The notes under the pieces were generated by a model. That model was not told the origin of the DNA, searched no databases, and saw only the letters and a program-made list of their open reading frames with translations. This document shows positions 1 to 7,492 of a stretch of 50,966 bases of DNA, piece by piece. Both the position numbers and the translations under genes were made by a program. Origin of the DNA: an uncultured Campylobacterales bacterium (GTDB lineage: Bacteria; Campylobacterota; Campylobacteria; Campylobacterales; Sulfurimonadaceae); NCBI GenBank assembly GCA_903892995.1, contig CAITKP010000045.1, positions 1 through 50,966 of the forward strand, given 5' to 3'. The first letter of the stretch is position 1. Every line of letters starts with the position of its first letter.

Positions 1-39
1 AAAGGTCCATCGATGAGAGAAATATTAGCTTCCTCATAA
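1..39 (+). CDS. C-terminal tail of an IstB-like transposase helper (partial)
   Basis: Frame 1 is open from the window edge to a TAA at 37-39 and reads KGPSMREILASS. A Gly-x-Ser-x-Arg ending is similar to the C-termini of IstB ATP-binding helper proteins of IS21-family elements. Only 12 residues are visible, so the call rests mainly on the IS21-like repeats that follow directly. It could equally be a chance open frame. Confidence 0.3.
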   Translation, partial: KGPSMREILASS

Positions 40-151
40 TTTATTTGGCCACCTATGTTACAATGACGTAAGAATATTTTTTACTTTTTTAACTGGCCAA
101 GTGTTTATGCGCAGAGGTGGCCAAGTGTATGCGTGTGATCAGGCAGATAAT
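1..151 (+). mobile_element. Terminal part of an IS21-like insertion sequence
   Basis: After the istB-like stop there are direct copies of TGGCCAAGTGT followed by TATGCG at 94-112 and 118-135, and a related TTGGCCACCT at 45-54. Tandem subterminal TGGCCA-type boxes are typical of the multiple terminal repeats of IS21-family elements. The outer boundary cannot be fixed. IS21 ends usually finish in CA, and a CA at about 151 is one possibility. The rest of the element would lie upstream of the window. Confidence 0.4.
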
Positions 152-268
152 CAGGTTATAAAATAAGCGGTAAAAGTTCGACAAAAGTTCGGTAGAAAAT
201 TAGTGTGAGAGATATAACTTTTAAGTTAAAAAATCATATTATTCTTAACATAATTAATATAAATTTGT

Positions 269-297
269 TATAGTAGTTAGAAAAATATTAAAAGGGC
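269..297 (+). promoter_or_regulatory. Probable promoter and ribosome binding site of the zinc-ribbon gene
   Basis: TATAGT at 269-274 fits a -10 box and AAAAGGG at about 291-297 is a Shine-Dalgarno sequence just ahead of the ATG at 302. No clear -35 box is seen, as is common in Campylobacterota. A direct repeat of AAAAGTTCG lies upstream at 172-191. Confidence 0.4.
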
Positions 298-301
298 TCA
301 A

Positions 302-802
302 ATGGCATTGACGACTTGTATTGAATGCGGAAAAGAAATTAGCACTAGCGCAAAAGTTTGTCCTCACTGTGGGACTCCAAAACCGCACAAGGAAAAAACA
401 ACTCCTTTGACATGGTTTGTATTGCTCGCAATTATTGCTATTGTAATTTCTGCAATTAGCGGAGGCGGAACAAGTAGCCAGCCAGTAAGCGCACCTACGC
501 CAGCAGAAACGGCTGCATCGAGTAGAGACACTATAAATATACAAAATGGAGTTAAGGCGAGACGATTACTAATAGAGTCTCTTCGTGATCCTGACAGCCT
601 TAGCATAGATAATGCGTTTGCCACAACTGATGGCGTTATTTGTTTAGACTTTAAAGCAAAGAATGGCTTTGGAGGAATGAACGTGAGCAATGCGATTTAT
701 ATTCCATCTTCGGGTGCATTTGCGACAAGCGAGATGAAAGGTTTTGCTAAAAAATGGAATTATGGTTGTGCAAACAAAAAAGGAACAGAACTTTATTTAT
801 AG
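302..802 (+). CDS. Zinc-ribbon, single-pass membrane protein of unknown function
   Basis: A 166-residue protein. It opens with a C4 zinc ribbon (CIEC at residues 6-9, CPHC at 20-23), then a short basic linker, one hydrophobic helix at about 36-53, a Ser/Thr/Pro/Ala-rich linker, and a C-terminal domain from about residue 85 containing DPDSLSIDNAF and KNGFGGMN. That C-terminal part resembles a small domain found in many phage- and island-encoded zinc-ribbon membrane proteins. The topology suggests a cytoplasmic Zn ribbon and an exported C-terminal domain. The ATG has an AAAAGGG ribosome site. It stands alone beside an IS21-like remnant, so it may be part of an acquired segment. No function can be assigned. 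Confidence 0.75.
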   Translation: MALTTCIECGKEISTSAKVCPHCGTPKPHKEKTTPLTWFVLLAIIAIVISAISGGGTSSQPVSAPTPAETAASSRDTINIQNGVKARRLLIESLRDPDSLSIDNAFATTDGVICLDFKAKNGFGGMNVSNAIYIPSSGAFATSEMKGFAKKWNYGCANKKGTELYL

Positions 803-1143
803 AACGAATTAACTAATCTATCTTTCCGTAAATGGAAGATAGAAATATTTTAATTACTATAAATTAACAATCTCTTTTTAATAATTATTCTAGCTTAAAA
901 AAAATATACATTACAAAAAAATCCTCGATAGAAATTAAAGCAATTTTTGCATATAATAAACTTTGCAAGTATAGTTCTCAAAAAAGAGAACCGCACTCAA
1001 GCGGAGATGAAAAGGTACATTAAAAGGTACATTTCAAAATAAAAAATGATTGAAGCTCCTACTTATAGGCTTTAGAAAGACTATGTTAGAGAGAGGACGT
1101 CTCCACCAAAAATCATTTAAACTACTTAATTAGGAATGCCTCT
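803..1143. other. 341-bp gap with hairpins, possible small structured RNA
   Basis: No convincing gene. CTATCTTTCC at 818-827 and GGAAGATAG at 834-842 form a hairpin with one bulged base, probably the terminator of the zinc-ribbon gene. TATAAT lies at 952-957, followed by small hairpins (GTTCTC/GAGAAC around 975-991, CCGC/GCGG around 992-1005), a repeat of AAAGGTACATT at about 1011-1033, and an 8-bp pair AAATGATT (1044-1051) with AATCATTT (1111-1118) closing a roughly 60-nt loop. A TATAAT ahead of closing stems is what a small RNA could look like, but no known family is recognised. Confidence 0.4.
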
Positions 1144-1959
1144 GTGCAGTTCATCAAACTTACAACTATCTATCTTCTCACAACTTTGACTCTCTTTGGC
1201 GCTTCGACTACATGTAAAGGCATTTACTTTTTAAATACAGCTCCCGATTTTTTAAACACAAAACTCAAAGCAAAAACAAAAGAGCTTTGTTTTGCAGAGT
1301 TTGCCATCATGCATTCAGGTGTCTCTAAAACACCTCTTTGGAGTGCGCAACATCTTACAAAAGATATGCTCATAAGAAAAGGTTCAAGAAGTACGAACTT
1401 TCACGCAGAAGAGCGACTGCATGAAAATGAGAGAGCCGAGATTATTGATTATATCGGAGCCCATTTTGATAGAGGACAACTCTCCTCTAGTACAAATTTT
1501 AGTGATGACATAGCATATAAAGAATCCTTTAGTCTCGCTAATATTGTCCCACAAAACCACACTAATAGAGTTGGTGTCTGGGCTAAAATTGGAGAAAACA
1601 TAAATACTCTTGTAAAAAAATATGGGGAAGTCTATGTCATTTCAGGCCCACTCTTTTTAAGCAATACGCCAGAGCGCATACACAACAAAGTCCTCGTGCC
1701 AACAAAGCTTTTCAAAGCGATTTATGTTCCTTCTACGGGCGAAGGAAGCGCATATTTGACGAAAAATACAATGGATAAAGAGTATGAGGTGATCGGTATT
1801 GCAGAACTAGAAAAGATATCTGGAATCAGTTTTTTTCCAAGAATGAACATGAATGCGAAGATGTTTGTCATGGATCTTCCCACAATAGAGAACTCTAAAG
1901 ATAAGAGCTCACAATGGAAGAGTATAACAAAAGAGAATATCTCAAAAGATCATCTCTAA
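1144..1959 (+). CDS. Exported DNA/RNA non-specific endonuclease family protein, altered DRGH motif
   Basis: A 271-residue protein starting at GTG with AGGA at 1132-1135. The first 20 or so residues form a signal peptide ending near Ala-Ser-Thr-Thr-Cys. The rest matches the NUC (Serratia nuclease/EndA-like) fold: KTPLWSAQHLT at 62-72, DRGQ at 109-112, and SLANIVPQNHTN at 130-141, which holds the Asn that binds the metal in this family. The family motif is DRGH, whose His is the general base; here it is Gln112. The protein is therefore either catalytically weakened, uses another base, or has a different role. In the family it would cut DNA or RNA outside the cytoplasm. It ends 3 bp from the convergent corA gene. 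Confidence 0.8.
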   Translation: MQFIKLTTIYLLTTLTLFGASTTCKGIYFLNTAPDFLNTKLKAKTKELCFAEFAIMHSGVSKTPLWSAQHLTKDMLIRKGSRSTNFHAEERLHENERAEIIDYIGAHFDRGQLSSSTNFSDDIAYKESFSLANIVPQNHTNRVGVWAKIGENINTLVKKYGEVYVISGPLFLSNTPERIHNKVLVPTKLFKAIYVPSTGEGSAYLTKNTMDKEYEVIGIAELEKISGISFFPRMNMNAKMFVMDLPTIENSKDKSSQWKSITKENISKDHL

Positions 1960-1962
1960 AAT

Positions 1963-2922
1963 CTATATCCACCCTTTTTTCTTAAAGATATATATCGGTG
2001 TCACAGATGAGAGAATCATTAAAAATATAGAAACAAGATATCCATAATCCCAGTGCAACTCTGGCATAAAGTTAAAGTTCATACCATAAATACTTGCGAT
2101 AAGCGTTGGCGGAAGGAACACAACATTTACAATCGTAAAGATTTTAATTACCTTATTTTGCTCAATACTCAAAATACCAAGGAAGATATTTTGTAAATAA
2201 TCGAGACGTTCAAAATTAAAATCTGTATGTTCGATAAGTGATTTTAAATCTTTAAGCATGATGATAATCTCATTTTTAAGACTGCTGTCATATTTATTTG
2301 ATTTTAAAAGCGAGGTTAAAATACGCTGTTTATCTACAAGGTTTTCTCGAATTTTCATATTTAAATCTTCAAATAAAGAGATCTTTTCAAGTATCTCTTC
2401 ATCATCATTTGAGTAATCTGTAAAGACATGGCGACGCACTTTTGTAATCTCTTTTGCAAGATTTTCAATAGTATCGGCATCGGCATCAATTCGAATATCA
2501 ATGATCTGACAAAAAATATCATATCCATCTTTAAACTCTTTTGGAGTGCTCGTAAATCTTTTAATAAACTCATTAAAACTTTTTAATTTATTGTAACGTA
2601 TTGAGATAAGCAGTTTATCTTTTAAGATAAAAGAAACCGTTTCATTGTAAGGATGTTCAGCATTACTTACAAGGAAATAGCTATTGATCTCTATCTTTTC
2701 ATTCTCTTCCCAATAGCGAGAGGAGATCTCAATCTCTTCACTCTCCTGTTTGGTCGGGAATTTTATATCAAACATCTCTTCGACATAAGTACGCTCTGCT
2801 GATGTTGGCTGAAGCATATCGATCCAGATGATAGACTCTTTTGTGTTTTCACCACTCTCTAAAAAAGTCAAATCTTCTAAGACTTCTATTCTGTTAAATT
2901 TCTTTATAAAATATTTGACCAT
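1963..2922 (-). CDS. corA: Magnesium/cobalt transporter CorA
   Basis: A 319-residue CorA-type divalent cation channel of the inner membrane. The acidic N-terminal cytoplasmic domain is followed by long helices rich in charged residues. The C-terminal membrane part carries the signature GMN at 280-282 in the context YGMNFNFMPEL, which forms the selectivity loop between two transmembrane helices (about 258-279 and 293-313), and ends in a basic tail KKKGWI, all as in classical CorA. The length is typical. The gene is divergent from galU across about 139 bp and converges on the nuclease gene. Confidence 0.93.
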   Translation of the reverse strand: MVKYFIKKFNRIEVLEDLTFLESGENTKESIIWIDMLQPTSAERTYVEEMFDIKFPTKQESEEIEISSRYWEENEKIEINSYFLVSNAEHPYNETVSFILKDKLLISIRYNKLKSFNEFIKRFTSTPKEFKDGYDIFCQIIDIRIDADADTIENLAKEITKVRRHVFTDYSNDDEEILEKISLFEDLNMKIRENLVDKQRILTSLLKSNKYDSSLKNEIIIMLKDLKSLIEHTDFNFERLDYLQNIFLGILSIEQNKVIKIFTIVNVVFLPPTLIASIYGMNFNFMPELHWDYGYLVSIFLMILSSVTPIYIFKKKGWI

Positions 2923-3005
2923 GGAAGAGTCCTTTGATGAAAACTTGAAATGGGATTATAGCATCACAATGCGTAAATAAGGTAACAGAACTGTTATTAT
3001 AAAAC

Positions 3006-3055
3006 TTACATTAAAACTATATCAAGTATAATTACAGCCTTATTAAAATTCAGGA
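3006..3055 (+). promoter_or_regulatory. galU promoter and ribosome binding site
   Basis: TATAAT at 3027-3032 is a consensus -10 box and TTACAT at 3006-3011 is a possible -35 at a short spacing of 15. CAGGA at 3051-3055 is the Shine-Dalgarno sequence for the ATG at 3062. A small palindrome AACAGAACTGTT lies just upstream at about 2985-2996. Confidence 0.5.
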
Positions 3056-3061
3056 TATTTT

Positions 3062-3898
3062 ATGATTAGAAGATGTTTATTTCCCGCTGCTGGCTATGGT
3101 ACAAGATTTTTACCTGCGACAAAAGCGATGCCAAAAGAGATGTTACCAATTCTCACAAAACCACTTATCCAATATGGTGTAGAAGAGGCGATAGAAGCTG
3201 GATGTGATGTCATGGCAGTTGTAACAGGACGTGGAAAACGTGCCATTGAGGATCACTTTGATATCTCTTATGAACTCGAACACCAAATCAAAGGGACATC
3301 AAAAGAGCATTATCTTACTGAAATCCGCTCAGTTATTGATAAGTGTACTTTCTCCTACACAAGACAAATTGAGATGAAAGGACTTGGGCATGCGATTCTA
3401 TCGGGAGAGCTTCTTATAGGAAATGAGCCATTTTGTGTGATTCTTGCAGATGATTTATGTGATCACCGCGATGGTGCAGGCGTTCTTTCTCAAATGACTG
3501 AACTTTACAACAAATACAAATGTTGTATCGTAGCAGTTGAAGAGATCGAGATAGAAAACTCAAACAAATATGGAATCATCGCTGGTGATCTAATAGAAGA
3601 TGGCGTACTCCGTGTTCATAATATGGTCGAAAAACCAGATCCAAAAGATGCGCCGACAAACCTCGCTATTATCGGACGTTACATCCTTACGCCTGAGATT
3701 TTTGATGTGATCCGTGAGACAAAACCTGGTAAAGGCGGAGAGATACAGATTACCGATGCACTCTTAGCAATGGCAAAAGAGGGAAAAGTCATCGCTTACA
3801 AATTTAAAGGAAAAAGATTTGACTGTGGAAGTGTTGAGGGATTTGTAGAAGCTACAAACTACTTTTTTGACAAAGAAAAAGATAATCTCGAAGCATGA
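3062..3898 (+). CDS. galU: UTP-glucose-1-phosphate uridylyltransferase
   Basis: A 278-residue enzyme that makes UDP-glucose from UTP and glucose-1-phosphate, feeding surface polysaccharide synthesis. The nucleotidyltransferase signature LFPAAGYGTRFLPATKAMPK lies at residues 6-25; later come ILADDLCD (metal-binding acidic pair), GIIAGD, VEKPDP and GGEIQITDAL, all as in bacterial GalU. The length is typical. Its TGA stop overlaps the ATG of the next gene (ATGA), so the two are translationally coupled. It could cooperate with the phosphomanno/glucomutase at 7493-8863, which supplies hexose-1-phosphates. Confidence 0.95.
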   Translation: MIRRCLFPAAGYGTRFLPATKAMPKEMLPILTKPLIQYGVEEAIEAGCDVMAVVTGRGKRAIEDHFDISYELEHQIKGTSKEHYLTEIRSVIDKCTFSYTRQIEMKGLGHAILSGELLIGNEPFCVILADDLCDHRDGAGVLSQMTELYNKYKCCIVAVEEIEIENSNKYGIIAGDLIEDGVLRVHNMVEKPDPKDAPTNLAIIGRYILTPEIFDVIRETKPGKGGEIQITDALLAMAKEGKVIAYKFKGKRFDCGSVEGFVEATNYFFDKEKDNLEA

Positions 3899-4137
3899 AA
3901 ATAGAAAATCCTTTTGAATCTGGACAGATCAAAAACTATCTTCTTTTTTATGCCGCAATTGTAGTTATCATGATCCTCTTTTTCATAGCTTCTTCACTTT
4001 TCAATGATATAAAAGAGGAGAAGCCAAAAGTTTTTGATACGCATATCTCTGTAAAAAAAGTTTTGAACTCACCTGAGATAAACGCTACTAAAGAGAAAAA
4101 CTCTTCTATTGGTTTAATGAAAAAAAATATCTACTAA
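3895..4137 (+). CDS. Small single-pass membrane protein coupled to galU
   Basis: An 80-residue protein whose ATG overlaps the galU stop by 4 bp. One strong hydrophobic helix spans about residues 14-35 (LLFYAAIVVIMILFFIASSLF); the C-terminal 45 residues are charged and low in complexity. No known domain is recognised. Overlap with galU and the strong terminator right after its stop make it a true end-of-operon gene rather than a chance frame. A role in envelope polysaccharide synthesis is only a guess from context. Confidence 0.65.
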   Translation: MKIENPFESGQIKNYLLFYAAIVVIMILFFIASSLFNDIKEEKPKVFDTHISVKKVLNSPEINATKEKNSSIGLMKKNIY

Positions 4138-4164
4138 AAGTGCCTTACACCCATAAGGCACTTT
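4137..4164. terminator. Bidirectional terminator between galU operon and exbD
   Basis: AAAGTGCCTTA (4137-4147) and TAAGGCACTTT (4154-4164) form a perfect 11-bp stem with a 6-nt loop, with A-rich flank on one side and T-rich on the other. It separates two convergent operons. A copy of the palindrome TTACATGTAA (4163-4172) overlaps its last two bases. Confidence 0.85.
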
Positions 4165-4176
4165 ACATGTAAGCTT

Positions 4177-4557
4177 TTATTCTTTAGTTATTATATAAAG
4201 CTGCTCATGATTGAGACGCTTTAAAATATTCATAACGCTCACAAAATCCTGAAATCTCGACTCTTTATCACTTCTAAGCACAACAGTTTGCGATGCTGGG
4301 ATTGCGGAGAGTTTTTGCTCTAATTCCTCGATGCTTACTTTACCTTTATCATAAAAAATCTCGCCCTTAGAGTTTACATAGATAGCAACCTCTTTTTGTT
4401 GGTCATTTTTTTCACTTGCTTTTGCCTCAGGAAGATCAACTGGGATGATCCCCTGCTTTACAAAAGTTGCAGTTGTAAGCACCATAACAAGCAAAACGAG
4501 CATAATATCGATAAAGGGAATAACATTTATCTGATCAAACTTTCTTCTTGGACGCAT
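4177..4557 (-). CDS. exbD: ExbD-type energy-transducing protein
   Basis: A 126-residue ExbD/TolR family protein. Basic residues RPRRKFDQ precede one transmembrane helix at about 12-33 (INVIPFIDIMLVLLVMVLTTATF), which carries the conserved Asp needed for proton coupling, followed by a periplasmic domain starting PVDLPEAKA. With ExbB it forms the motor that uses proton motive force to drive a TonB- or TolA-like protein. The gene starts directly after the exbB stop. No tonB gene follows, because the gene is last in its operon before the terminator. Confidence 0.9.
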   Translation of the reverse strand: MRPRRKFDQINVIPFIDIMLVLLVMVLTTATFVKQGIIPVDLPEAKASEKNDQQKEVAIYVNSKGEIFYDKGKVSIEELEQKLSAIPASQTVVLRSDKESRFQDFVSVMNILKRLNHEQLYIITKE

Positions 4558-5007
4558 CTATTTTTTTGCCTCTTGCAAGATATCAAACTTCACAACAATC
4601 TTCTCCATTTTACGAAGCAAAATCGTATAAAATGAGATCGCAGGAATCGCCACGACAAGTCCAAGTGCCGTCGCTTTGAGTGCAAGAGCTAGTCCCATCA
4701 TAATCTTTTTCGCATCAACAGTTCCGATATCGCCTAAAGAGTAAAATGTAAGCATAATCCCAATAACCGTTCCAAGCAATCCAACATAAGGAGCATTTGC
4801 ACCAATGGCACTGATAGTTGAGAGGTTGTCACTCAAGTCAAGTTCTAGAGCATCCTTGTTTTCATAATCCTCTAATCTCAAAGATTTGTAATACATCAAT
4901 CTCTCAATAAAAAGCCAAAGTGTCACGACACTCATCAACAAAAGAATTCCCATAATCCCATAATCAAGTGCATTTTCAGCGTAAGCAATAAAATCTGCGT
5001 TTTCCAT
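4558..5007 (-). CDS. exbB: ExbB-type proton channel protein
   Basis: A MotA/TolQ/ExbB family protein of 149 residues from the ATG at 5007, which overlaps the stop of the kinase gene as TAATG and has AAAGG seven bases upstream. A TTG two codons earlier is possible but less likely. Three membrane helices are visible (about 15-35, 75-100, 108-132), with the conserved APYVGLLGTVIGIMLTF segment and LALALKATALGLVVAIPA. It assembles with ExbD in the inner membrane. It is shorter than E. coli ExbB (244) and nearer the compact Campylobacterota form. Confidence 0.9.
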   Translation of the reverse strand: MENADFIAYAENALDYGIMGILLLMSVVTLWLFIERLMYYKSLRLEDYENKDALELDLSDNLSTISAIGANAPYVGLLGTVIGIMLTFYSLGDIGTVDAKKIMMGLALALKATALGLVVAIPAISFYTILLRKMEKIVVKFDILQEAKK

Positions 5008-5837
5008 TAACAACCTTTAAAATCTAAAAATATCGTTGTACCCTGCTCTTTTTTTGACTCAATATTGAGCTTAATACGATTGGTATCGCAAAACCTTTTT
5101 ACCATCGAAAGACCTATCCCAAATCCAGGCATAGAGTCATCATTTTGATAATATCTGTCAAAAATTTTCAGTAACACAACCTCATCGATACCGATGCCTT
5201 GATCTTGAATACTCAAAACACCATTTTTCAAAGATATAGTGATCTTTTTACTCTCTTTGGAGTATTTCACACCATTATCGATGAGATTGTCTATTACTTT
5301 TGCAAGGCCAATTTTATCCATATTTATAACAAAATTTTCCAAATCAGAAGTAAACTCTACACCCCCGTAAAGATTGCTTAAAAATGTAACTCTCTGCTCT
5401 ACAAGTTCTCGTAGCTCAAATCTTTGTAAAATCTCTTTTTTGGTCTGTTTTTTGATCATATAATCGAGTTCATTATATCTTTGAGAAAGCATCTCGCAAG
5501 CTGTCTTAATTCTATAAAGCCGCTTTTTTGTCTTTTCATCCGCGCTATTTTTTTCTATCATATCAACATTGGTTACTATTGTGGCTATAGGAAGATTGAG
5601 TTCATGAAGTGTGTCACGAGAGAGCTCTTCAAGATTTGTCACATACTCTTCTAAAAGTTCAATTGCAAATTTTGAGATCACGATTCCAGCAATAATCACA
5701 AGGATAAAAAAAAGTGAGCCAAGCAGAGTGACATCTTGAAAGTTTTGCACATCTTTGATATAGTAAAAACTCACCCCAAAAAGTGTGACAGTTATAAAAT
5801 AGTATAAAAATATAATGCGCCTGAGATTATAAAACAA
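5007..5837 (-). CDS. Sensor histidine kinase
   Basis: A 276-residue kinase with two N-terminal membrane helices (about 8-27 and 38-58) separated by only some ten residues, so there is almost no periplasmic sensor. The H-box is LHELNLPIATI with His78. The HATPase domain has the N-box NLIDNGVKYS (184-193), DQGIGI (212-217), Phe226 and GFGIGLS (238-244). The start is TTG, overlapping the response regulator gene by 11 bp. It most likely phosphorylates that regulator; a signal from within the membrane or cytoplasm is more probable than a periplasmic ligand. Confidence 0.9.
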   Translation of the reverse strand: MFYNLRRIIFLYYFITVTLFGVSFYYIKDVQNFQDVTLLGSLFFILVIIAGIVISKFAIELLEEYVTNLEELSRDTLHELNLPIATIVTNVDMIEKNSADEKTKKRLYRIKTACEMLSQRYNELDYMIKKQTKKEILQRFELRELVEQRVTFLSNLYGGVEFTSDLENFVINMDKIGLAKVIDNLIDNGVKYSKESKKITISLKNGVLSIQDQGIGIDEVVLLKIFDRYYQNDDSMPGFGIGLSMVKRFCDTNRIKLNIESKKEQGTTIFLDFKGC

Positions 5838-6483
5838 GCCGATACCCTAAACCGCGGATGTTTTCTATCATCGCATCATCCAAAAAGTGTTTCAATCTAT
5901 TGATATATACGCGGATCGCACCATCACTCATATCTTCGCTGTTATGCCACAACTCTTCTAGGATCATCTCTTTTGTCACGACTTGATTTACATTTTTTAT
6001 AAAAAGAGCAAGTAACTGATACTCTTTTACAGAGAGATCAAGCTCCTCATTTTTATAAAAAATACGCTTTCTTTTTTTATCATGACAAAGAGAGCCAATA
6101 CACTCATTTTCATCCCCTTTTGTGCGTTTTAAGACCGCTTTGATGCGTAAAAGAAGTTCATTGGAGTCAAAAGGTTTTTGAATGTAATCATCTGCTCCAC
6201 TCAAAAATCCTTCACAGATCATCTCTTTTTCTTTATGAGAAGTTAAAAATATTGTGGGAGTTTTATCAGCGGCATTTCGAAGCTCTTTGAGAAGGTCTAT
6301 TCCACTGATGAAAGGAACGTTTATATCTAAAAGATAAAGATCAAAACGCTCTTTAAATGTCAGTTCAAGCACCTCTTGGCCATTTGTACAATAACAAATA
6401 GAGTAATTTTCCTCTTCAAGCAGATCAACAAGTGTCTCTCCTAAAAGAGTGTCATCCTCTAAAAGTAGGATTTTACTCGACAC
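5827..6483 (-). CDS. OmpR/PhoB-type response regulator
   Basis: A 218-residue regulator with a receiver domain (acidic pair Asp10-Asp11, phospho-acceptor Asp53, Lys103) and a C-terminal winged-helix DNA-binding domain ending in [15 protein letters not shown] and [10 protein letters not shown], the usual OmpR-family recognition and wing segments. The start is GTG at 6483, overlapping the pyrC end by 11 bp. It partners the kinase encoded directly downstream. Targets are unknown; exbB-exbD in the same transcript are candidates by context only. Confidence 0.92.
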   Translation of the reverse strand: MSSKILLLEDDTLLGETLVDLLEEENYSICYCTNGQEVLELTFKERFDLYLLDINVPFISGIDLLKELRNAADKTPTIFLTSHKEKEMICEGFLSGADDYIQKPFDSNELLLRIKAVLKRTKGDENECIGSLCHDKKRKRIFYKNEELDLSVKEYQLLALFIKNVNQVVTKEMILEELWHNSEDMSDGAIRVYINRLKHFLDDAMIENIRGLGYRLVL

Positions 6484-7480
6484 TTTGAATCGACCAGCCT
6501 ATAGTTTCACCCGCATACATCGGCACAACATGAGAGTAGTTGTGAGGAACAACAAATGGTACTTTTTCCAAAACAATCTCTTTAAACTCTGGACAGATTC
6601 CATAGATGCTTTGTGCGTTATCGCTCACGAAACTTTGTAGATTATCTAGGGCATCATATTTGTCAAACACTTCACATAAGAGTTGCAATGCAATCGGCGC
6701 TGTAAAAACACCAGCTGCACATCCGCAAGACTCCTTTTTATGCTGTGGATGCGGCGCTGAATCTGAACCAAACATCACTTTTGGATGTGCACTAAGCGCT
6801 ACATGTAAGAGTGCTTCTCTATCCTCTGGACGCTTTGCGATAGGTTTACAAAACAGATGGGGTTTCATCATGCCACCTACAACATCATCAAGTGTAATGA
6901 TAAGATGGTGGATGGTAATAGTGGCATAGAGATTTTTATGTTTATCTAACATATCCACAGCAGCTTTTGTCGTGATATGCTCCATGATAATTTTTAAATC
7001 AGGAAAATTTGTCGCAAGAAGTTCATAAATACTCATAAACTCCGCTTCTCTATCCATCACAAAACCATCAGTCTCGCCATGGATACAAAGAGGAATCCCA
7101 AGATCACTCATCGCTTGAAGTGTCGGTTTCATAGTCTCGATATCAAAAGAGGAAACACCGCCCTCAGAGTTTGTCGTAATTCCAGCAGGATAGAGTTTGA
7201 TAGCTAAAATAGAATCACAAACACTCTCTAAAAAGGCTTTGTCATAGTTTTTATAAAAAAGCGACATATAAGGTTCAAAATAATCATTTGGAACTGCCGC
7301 CATAATACGCTCTTTATAAGCTTCAAGCTCCTCTTTTGTCGTGACTGGAGGAACTAAATTTGGCATCACCAAACCTCCGCTAAAACTATACGCACTCAAA
7401 GGTGCGATATCTTCAAGCATCACTCCATCACGAAGATGAAGGTGCATATCAAGTGGCATTAAAAGAGTATGAGTTTTCAT
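6473..7480 (-). CDS. pyrC: Dihydroorotase, class II
   Basis: A 335-residue amidohydrolase that interconverts N-carbamoyl-aspartate and dihydroorotate in pyrimidine synthesis. The zinc motif MHLHLRDG (His13, His15), the [14 protein letters not shown] segment with the Lys that is carboxylated, CIHGE, EHITT and FGSDSAPHP are all present, as in E. coli PyrC (348 residues). It sits between phosphomutase and two-component genes in one tightly packed operon, a housekeeping passenger rather than a functional partner. Confidence 0.95.
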   Translation of the reverse strand: MKTHTLLMPLDMHLHLRDGVMLEDIAPLSAYSFSGGLVMPNLVPPVTTKEELEAYKERIMAAVPNDYFEPYMSLFYKNYDKAFLESVCDSILAIKLYPAGITTNSEGGVSSFDIETMKPTLQAMSDLGIPLCIHGETDGFVMDREAEFMSIYELLATNFPDLKIIMEHITTKAAVDMLDKHKNLYATITIHHLIITLDDVVGGMMKPHLFCKPIAKRPEDREALLHVALSAHPKVMFGSDSAPHPQHKKESCGCAAGVFTAPIALQLLCEVFDKYDALDNLQSFVSDNAQSIYGICPEFKEIVLEKVPFVVPHNYSHVVPMYAGETIGWSIQSVE

Positions 7481-7492
7481 ATTTTTCCTTAT

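Noticed and set aside
1091-1108. TCCACCA after a GGACGTC stretch, like the 3' end of a tmRNA or tRNA (possible attachment site)
   Set aside because: There is no T-arm (GGTTCGANTCC-type) or acceptor partner nearby, so it does not fold as a tRNA or tmRNA end; the match is short enough to be chance.
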